Source: Citrus sinensis
Taxonomy: Eukaryota > Streptophyta > Magnoliopsida > Sapindales > Rutaceae
Assembly: GCF_022201045.2 (NCBI RefSeq)
Contig: NC_068558.1
Coordinates: 40,195,501 to 40,259,500 of the forward strand
Direction of reading: 5' to 3'
DNA length: 64,000 nt
How positions within the stretch are numbered: position 1 is the stretch's first letter; every line of letters begins with the position of its first letter. Position numbers and translations under genes: made by a program. Shown here piece by piece: positions 57,151 to 64,000 of the stretch. The notes beneath the pieces were generated by a model that was given only the letters and a program-made list of their open reading frames with translations, was not told the DNA's origin and searched no databases.

Positions 57151-57935
57151 ACACAAATTAAGCAAGTAGGTAGACCAATAAAAGTAGAGCATCAGCAGAA
57201 GCCGTGATGAGGCGTCCCCTATCGTCACCAGCCGTCAGCCAGCAATATGATTCGCTCTGCTTTGCTTGGCAGTTTCGTTTCAAAAATATTGGCCAGAAAG
57301 TCAACAGTTATTAAGTTAAAGAATTAGGAAGATGAAGAAGAAGGAGAAGAAGCGGACGGGGAAGAAGAAGTGTTGCCCCAGCTGAAGCATTCCAATTTCG
57401 ATCCCCCACCCGGGCACCCAAGTGGGGTCCACGCGTTATTCCGCATTAATAAAATTATTACTTATTATAATAATAATTATTTTTTTTTGGCCTTTTTAGG
57501 CAGATGTATTTTTTAAACCCCGTATATTACGTTCAATTTCTACACTCTTCAATAAAATAAAAGGAGTGAAAATGGTGAGGCGGAAGGATCGGACCGCGGT
57601 GATGTTGACACGTAGAATGAGCTGAGCCGAAAAGCAAGATCTGAGTCAGCACAGCGGCGCCTGACATGTCAACACGTGGGGCGGGGACCACCTCACAACA
57701 TCTGACTTGATTTTTTGATTAGTTTAGGTGACGATCTGTTGTTGATTCGGGGAAGCCGTGTGTACAAATTTATTTTTAGGCGCAGCTCTGTGGGCAAAAG
57801 CCCATTAGACCAGAGAGGCAGGGAGTTAGTAAACACTGAACGAAGATTTTCTTCGAGTCGGCGCCGGAATGTTTTAACTTTTTGCAACTGCCTCCGCGTT
57901 AGTTTGGTTTTGTCCGTCATTCACTTGGAAACATG
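57151..57935. other. Locally GC-richer island without a recognised gene
   Basis: Sequence from about 57151 to 57460 and 57580 to 57900 is clearly richer in G+C than the surrounding DNA. It contains CACGTGGGGCGGGG (57672-57685, a G-box/ABRE-like word) and AACACGTGG. The longest frames are 75-85 codons on each strand (57693-57920, 57715-57972), overlap each other and resemble nothing I know. It could be a promoter remnant, a noncoding RNA or a decayed gene. Confidence 0.35.
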
Positions 57936-57939
57936 CAAC

Positions 57940-60254
57940 ATTTTTTTTTTTTTTTTTTTTTTTTTGCGGTGACCAGTTTGGCCACCATACATGCTTCCTC
58001 TAGTACTGATTATATCTTGAATTATCGGAACCACCCATTAGTTAGCTGTTCTATATATACTGCTTGCTTTCTGCGTATGAAAACGAATCTAAGTCTCCAC
58101 TAATTGTGTTGTATATAGCAGTCACATGAGCTAAATAAAATCATCCAAGTGGATACATAAGCTGGACACCATTTCATTGAATTAGATTTTTTTTTTTTTT
58201 TTGGGCTAAAGATAAGACTAAGTTTTAATCCCCTACCTCCCTTAAGTTTTGACTCAGTTGGTCAGATCTAACCCCATATTGTCATTCATAAGGATTTTAG
58301 CTAGTGGTGTAATATACAAAGCACTAAAAGTAGTCAAATTTCCATGATAAATATATTTATTTCAATTTATGATACCCATTCAAATATTTAGACAGACAAT
58401 AAGCTAGATTTATTTTTAAATATTTAGCAAGAAGAAATTGACTTGCATAATGCATAAGGGAATAATAATACACTAGTGAAAAGGAATATGATGTACGACT
58501 AAAAAAAATCGAGTATAAACATGGCGATATAAATGTTATGAAATCTATCATTTCAGGAGAGCTAACACGTCTGATTGAAAATTTAATGCAACTGAATTTT
58601 CATATTTGCATCATAATCAATCGCTCTTGGAGGTGCATCTTAGGAATTAGAATTTGCAGAGTGATTTGGTTTGAACTTTGAAGACAACAAACTTCAGAGG
58701 GGTTGCAACATATTAAATAAAAGAAACTAAAAAAAAAAAAAAAAAAGACACTCGAAAGTTTCTAACAAAGGAAGATACCATAATTTAAAAAAAAAAAAAT
58801 CAAGAGAGAGAGAAAATTTATACCATTTATTGCACACTTTAATTATTTTATATTGGACAATAAAATGGTTGCTTGAAAAAATCAAATTCAAAGCACCTGC
58901 CAAAGAATTGCACATGCAAAATATTTCCAACCCATCATAAAAAACACTAATTGCTCTCCGTCACATGTATTTATTTGGCAAATAAAAGTAGTTAAAAAGG
59001 AGACCGTCTTTCAAATCGATGTAAACAATGCGCCAAATTTTACCTCAAATATTCACTTTTTTTTTGTTTTCTACTTTTTCAATGATATGGGAACGAACGA
59101 ACAGAATATCGGATCTTTCTTTTTTTTTTTTTTTTTTTCAAAAGTGAAGACCTGAATGTGCAATAAAACGAGTGAGCTATAGCTGGCAATTTTTTTCGCC
59201 TAAAACTTCATTTGGAAAAATTCACTTGGTTTTTTTTTATTTCTCTCCTCCCTTTTTTTTTCATTGCCTTTTGACTTTTTGGGGGCTTCTAACAGTTTCC
59301 TATAAATTCCGTTCATTTGTAGCGTCTACTTTGCATTTGCCTAGAATTATCCCCCCATTATCTAATTCAAATTCCAATTGCATACCGAGTCATGTACTTA
59401 TAGTATAATGGTGCGTGCATACATATTTTATTTTTATTTTTTTTATTAATATTAATTGTAACCACTGAGTATGCATAATTATAAATGAAGTAGCTAGCTG
59501 CCCTTGCCGAACTAATAGAATTCCAAATTGACCAAATTCATCTTTGGATTACTGAAATCCATGTAGCACAGTGTCAACTTTTTTTTTTTTTTAAAAAAAA
59601 AAACAAACAAGGGCTTTGAATGAGAAGTTTTTATAAAACTAATAAAATAAAAATATACGACAAAAATAGTAAATTCGAGGCACATGGTGAATAACCATTC
59701 AACAATGATTGTGCGAAAAATGAACTATTATTAATCAAATCTTAACGAGTTAGTAAAGTTAAACGCCTCTTGATTAAAATAAAAAGAAATTGTGAAAATG
59801 AAGATTAATTACAGGAAGATGGAATCATAGAACATGCAATGAAATTGATTTTTTTTTTTTTTTAAAAAAAAAGTGTTAGGTTTATAAGCCGATAAATTAA
59901 AAGTCATTACTTTAATGTGAAAAGAGTATGAAAACATGGGTCCACAAAGCCAGCATAGAAACTTTTTCTTTTTACCATAATTTTTTTTAATTTTATTTTT
60001 TTGGCCCTTTCTTTATCTCACACGTTCATTTTCAAACAGGTAGATAGGATATAGCTAAGGAGCCCCACACCAATTATAAAAACCATACAATAAAATAAAA
60101 ATTTAATTAATAATTGAAAGAAAGTCTCTGTCCTATGGCGCTATAATTTCTCTCTCTCTTCCCTCTGAAGGCTTCCCTCAGAAGTGCCTTGCAGCCTACG
60201 GATCTTCAACAAGCAAAAATTAAAACGAGCTTAGTTCTTCTACAATAAGCTCCT
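57940..60254. other. Upstream region of the second NAC gene
   Basis: AT-rich DNA with poly-T runs at 57940-57965, 58189-58202, 59119-59138 and 59579-59592, and poly-A near 58731-58746. The open frame at 59172-59408 is T-rich chance sequence. Distal promoter elements could be here but none is clear. Confidence 0.5.
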
Positions 60255-60264
60255 CTATTTAAGC
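60255..60264 (+). promoter_or_regulatory. TATA-like box of the second NAC gene
   Basis: CTATTTAAGC followed by a pyrimidine-rich tract, 211 bp upstream of the start codon at 60475. This is a plausible core promoter leaving a leader of about 180 nt. It rests on position and sequence only. Confidence 0.35.
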
Positions 60265-60474
60265 CCTCTTTTTCCCCCTTGCTTTTCTTTCTTTTAACTG
60301 CTTTCTCTTATCTCCTTCTTCTTGTTCTTTTAATATTTTGAGCTCTTGTGTGAATACATATTACAAGGGCTTGCTAGTTTGCTACAGCTAACCAGCTTTC
60401 CTAGTCTTAGCTTATTAATTGTTTCTCCTTCATCCGTCCCGTGTGGGGATTTATAATTATTTTAGTTTCAAGAA

Positions 60475-60760
60475 ATGGAGGAAGCCGTAGTTGATCACCA
60501 CAATCATCGTCAAGGAGTGATAGATTTGCCACCCGGGTTTCGCTTCCACCCAACGGACGAAGAGATCATAACTCATTATCTCACGGAAAAGGTCATGAAC
60601 ACAAGCTTCTCTGCATGCGCTATCGGTGAAGTTGATTTGAACAAGTCTGAGCCATGGGATTTGCCCAGTAAGCTAGCTATGGCTACCCCTTTTTCTTTCT
60701 TGCTTTCTTTTCTATAAAATCTATTTTCTTGTTTTCTTATGAGGTAAATTCTATTGCTGA

Positions 60761-60792
<32 letters not shown>

Positions 60793-61975
60793 GTATATGT
60801 AGGTAAAGCGAAGATGGGGGAGAAGGAATTTTATTTCTTTTGTCAGAGAGACCGGAAATATCCAACGGGTATGAGAACAAACCGAGCAACGGAGGCCGGA
60901 TACTGGAAGGCGACCGGCAAAGATAAAGAGATTTACAAAGGAAATAAAGGCGGCGTCGGTGGTGGCGGCCTTGTTGGTATGAAGAAGACTCTTGTTTTTT
61001 ACAAAGGAAGAGCTCCTAAAGGTGAAAAAACCAATTGGGTCATGCACGAATATAGACTTGAAGGCAAATTCTCTTACTACAATCTCCCCAAGGCTGCTAA
61101 GGTAATTACTTATTTCTTTGATTACTATTATTACTATTAAACTTTTCAACATCTTTTTACTTCTTCTTTTTTTTTTTTCTTGATTTTCTTTTTTCTACCT
61201 TTTCCGTCGGTTGAGATTGATCTTTCATGGGGCCTCTTTTTGCGTTAAGGAATATATGTGTATTTCTTTTTCTTTCTAATTTTTTTTCCGGTTTGTTTTA
61301 CAGGATGAATGGGTGGTTTGTAGGGTTTTTCACAAGAACATAGGAGGAGGAATTAAAAAGATTCCAATTCCAGGGCTGCCAATGAACTCATCTTTTGGTG
61401 ATGACTTTTTTGCTAATTATGCTTCGCTTCCACCACTAATGGATCCTCCTGGTTCTTCGAGCTTCGGAAATGGTGGCCATCAAAATGAGTTCAAACCCAT
61501 GAACACAGCATCCACTTCATCAAGATCTTACAATATCCCCGCAGACAATCAAAATTTCCTTCAGCCTCATCAAATTCCAATCCAAAATCAAATCTTCTCC
61601 TATCACCAAAACAATAATAACCCGAATCCAGGCTACTTGCACCAGGGAACAATACGGACTAGCACGGGTGCAATCTCGAGCTTGATGGGTGCCGGCTTTG
61701 AGGGAAATGGTGATGATCAGGCCATTTTAAGAGCGTTAGCAAGCACATCTCACCATCATCAGCAGCATAATTTGGAGAGCAGCAGCCACTGCAAAGTTGA
61801 GCAGTTTTCATCTAACCAATCCATGATCAGCCGCTCACAAGACACCGGCCTCAGCACTGACATGAACACTACTACCGAAATTTCATCTGTTGTTTCGAAG
61901 CAAGATAACAAGTCTTATGATCAGGACCTCGATGCGACATCTATTGCTGAATTGGATAGCTTTTGGGACTACTGA
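60475..61975 (+). CDS. NAC087: NAC transcription factor, NAC046/NAC087 type
   Basis: Three exons: 60475-60667, 60803-61101 and 61304-61975, giving 387 aa. NAC subdomains A-E are complete: [94 protein letters not shown] and [24 protein letters not shown] with [12 protein letters not shown] and YYNLPKAAK is the signature of the ANAC046/ANAC087 pair, which act in senescence and developmental cell death. The C-terminus keeps a late [12 protein letters not shown] stretch and ends in an acidic/aromatic LDSFWDY, typical of this clade's activation tail. A glycine-rich insert ([10 protein letters not shown]) lies in subdomain D. Introns fall at the usual NAC sites; exon 2 starts at 60803 just after a TG microsatellite. 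I saw no miR164-complementary site, unlike the CUC/NAC100/ORE1 relatives. Confidence 0.94.
60772..60800. repeat. AT/TG microsatellite at a NAC intron 1 acceptor
   Basis: An (AT)n run (60758-60776) merges into (TG)n and ends within ten bases of the exon 2 acceptor (AG at 60801-60802). It sits where the polypyrimidine tract should be, so length changes could affect splicing. Confidence 0.75.
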
Positions 61976-64000
61976 TGATACTTGGAAAATTAATTTAAGT
62001 TTGCAGCAGCTCTCCTGTTTTTTCGTAAATTTTTAGGATGTATGGTTTCAATTAAGTTAGCTAGCTAGCTAATTGATGATCACAATTTATGTGCTATAGT
62101 TTGGATTCTGAACTTAATACCTGTAAAGAGATTATTCATGCATGGTGTCAAGAAATTTGCAGATTGCAATTTGATTGATTAATTACTTAGTAGATACATA
62201 TATGTATACACCACTCACTGTACATCTGTTAGTTCTTCTTCTTCTTAATAATATATTACTGCTAATTTCTTCTTTTTCTTTTGTTTAATTTCTTTATTGC
62301 TATTTTTTCATGCAATTTGCTTTATTACCATTTCGTCAGTAAGTTAGCTATACTATCAACTTCATGATTTTGAAAAATATAATTATTTATCCAAAGTGTG
62401 AAAAGATATATGGGATAAGGGGAAAAAAAGAAAATCATATTGTATACATAAACCGTTTCTTGTACTCCTCTCTTGTTCAAGAGGAATTAATTATCGAAAA
62501 TAAAATTGGTATTAAAGAAAAGTGGATTGTACACTCGAATGAGTTAACCTCCTTAGTTGAGATTAATTAACTATTGGATCATGAATCATGTGCGTCATTC
62601 CCTGAATCCATGGAGAAGAGATGCGTTGCGTTCTCTCTTTGAGAATTAATTCAAAGTATTTTAGACAAAGTGACAATAACAGGGACATAGCTAGCGAGCC
62701 AGGTTTCTTGAACAAGGCTTAATTTTCTGTCCGGAAGAAACTTAATTGGTTATATTCACATGTGCCTAAGCTTTAGCCATATTCAAGTACATGTTTCTAG
62801 ATATATGTTTAATTCGTACAGAAGAAGCTGCCGCTGCCACAATTAATGAACTCGGATCTAGATATATGCCAAAGAAATCACAAAATAGGAATTCATATAT
62901 CTATTAAGCCATAGTTGAAGCTGGCTTGTATCAGCAAGGAGTCTCTTTCGTTGCAGAAGCCGAGAATGATTTTCAGAACCCAGATAGAATGATTTTATAA
63001 GATTGGATATCAATTGTAAATCAAACAAAAGGGTAAAGGGTTTGAACAACAAACAACTGTGGGCAAAGTTCTTATCATGATAACAAACATCATTGTTTAG
63101 AGATGAGATTGGTGATGATAGAAAGTTGGCGGGTCCATATCAGTCTATCCATGGTGGCTGTTGATCAATTTGATGAATTTGAATAATGAGGTTAATTTTT
63201 TAAGGAAACAGGAAAATAAAAAAGATAAAAAAACCAATAAAGCTGATAACAGAAAACAGCAAAATAGGTGCAAGTTGAAGGGAAAAGCACACGCCACTGA
63301 GTTAATGGGATCGGTTATTGTAATTGTAAGAGAAGAAATGGATGGAAATTGAATTATTCTTTTGATTGATTGATAGATCATGTGAATATGTGGTGTGTGT
63401 GTTTGGCAGTAAATTTATGAACTTTCTATTCAAAGCAAAGCTTCCTCTCTTTTTTTTTCAGACTTGCAGGAAAGCCAACCGCCTTTTATGGGCATACCCT
63501 TTTGGCTCCATGTTTTGTTGCAGCAAGGAATATGTTGCAACAAGATACTGATGATAATTAATTAATTAATTAATTAATTAAACCAGACTTAAATATATAA
63601 TTTTTAAAATGACAAGCAGCTGAGAAAACAAAGCACGAGCATATATATTCTTCCTAATCTAATTTCCCTGATTTGTTGCATGAAAACATGGCGGCAGCAG
63701 CCAATAGCCAGCCTCCACCGCTTTGATTATTATCGTTTTTTGGTTTTGCGTTTTCTGCCGCGTACGAAAACAATGCTTCATTCGCTGCTGCTGCAGCCTG
63801 CTGCTGCTGTGTTTTCATCACCTCACTGTCATTACAAATTTAGACAAAATTTTACAAATCCGCGTTTAATTAATTACTTCCTCACCGCGTTCGCCGACTA
63901 GTTGTCCCATCCACAATTCCACTCAATCATTATTATATTCCTCCCTCTGCATGTGTCAGTCGGGTTTTTACTTTTCGTTTCCATTCACTTTTATTCATTA
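61976..64000. other. NAC 3' region to window end, no gene recognised
   Basis: Begins with the NAC 3' UTR. The remainder has a (TTAA)n run at 63557-63582 and a CTGCTG-rich stretch at 63785-63808. Short open frames (62364-62570, 63680-63901, 63145-63381 minus) lack any known domain. A gene starting beyond 64000 could have its promoter here. Confidence 0.55.

Noticed and set aside
57693..57972. Small genes on either strand in the GC-richer island
   Set aside because: The two frames overlap antiparallel, lack any domain and one ends in a poly-T encoded phenylalanine run.
63680..63901. 73-codon frame near the window end
   Set aside because: No domain, no splice context and a CTG-rich low-complexity centre; not enough to call a gene.

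Overview
This window is plant nuclear DNA from a eudicot. The protein-coding genes are split by GT-AG introns, the intergenic DNA is AT-rich and full of microsatellites and transposon debris, and every recognised protein is a typical angiosperm family member (SWEET, violaxanthin de-epoxidase, KNOLLE, SIP aquaporin, NAC factors, EUL lectin). The protein sequences would suit a rosid such as Citrus, but that is a guess from general similarity and the sequence alone does not prove it.

Layout. 0.1-1.7 kb (minus): a six-exon SWEET sugar transporter. 1.7-7.6 kb: intergenic DNA with a complete non-autonomous hAT element (4991-6124, 8-bp target duplication). 7.6-10.5 kb (minus): an eight-exon receptor-like kinase with a SPARK-type ectodomain. 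12.1-13.6 kb: the dead 3' end of a Ty1/copia retrotransposon with an LTR. 15.0-18.9 kb (plus): violaxanthin de-epoxidase (VDE). 19.4-20.4 kb (minus): the cytokinesis syntaxin KNOLLE/SYP111, with three mitosis-type MSA motifs upstream. 22.1-25.0 kb (plus): a SIP1 aquaporin whose second intron carries a MITE. 26.4-29.9 kb (plus): a nine-exon apyrase. 30.1-31.1 kb: an AT-rich repeat element. 31.9-33.6 kb (plus): an intronless mitochondrial PPR protein gene. 33.6-39.6 kb: noncoding DNA with two sets of ancient tandem duplications. 39.6-40.9 kb (plus): a NAC factor of the NAP/NAM group. 41-49 kb: gene-poor AT-rich DNA with a second copy of the 30.1-kb element. 49.0-51.2 kb (plus): an intact EULS3-type lectin, followed at 52.0-54.0 kb by two decayed, partly fused tandem lectin pseudogenes. 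54.1-60.4 kb: gene-poor. 60.5-62.0 kb (plus): a second NAC factor, of the NAC046/NAC087 type.

The genes do not form an operon or an obvious pathway cluster; each is an independent plant gene. Loose themes are stress and senescence (two NAC genes, EUL lectin, VDE), membrane transport (SWEET, SIP1) and secretion or cytokinesis (KNOLLE, apyrase). All exon boundaries below were worked out by eye from splice consensus, reading phase and family conservation. Each spliced model sums to a whole number of codons. No transcript evidence was available. I found no tRNA or rRNA gene, no CRISPR array and no clear miRNA hairpin. The least ordinary parts are the EUL lectin pseudogene array, a GC-AG first intron in the SWEET gene, and the tandemly duplicated noncoding block downstream of the PPR gene.
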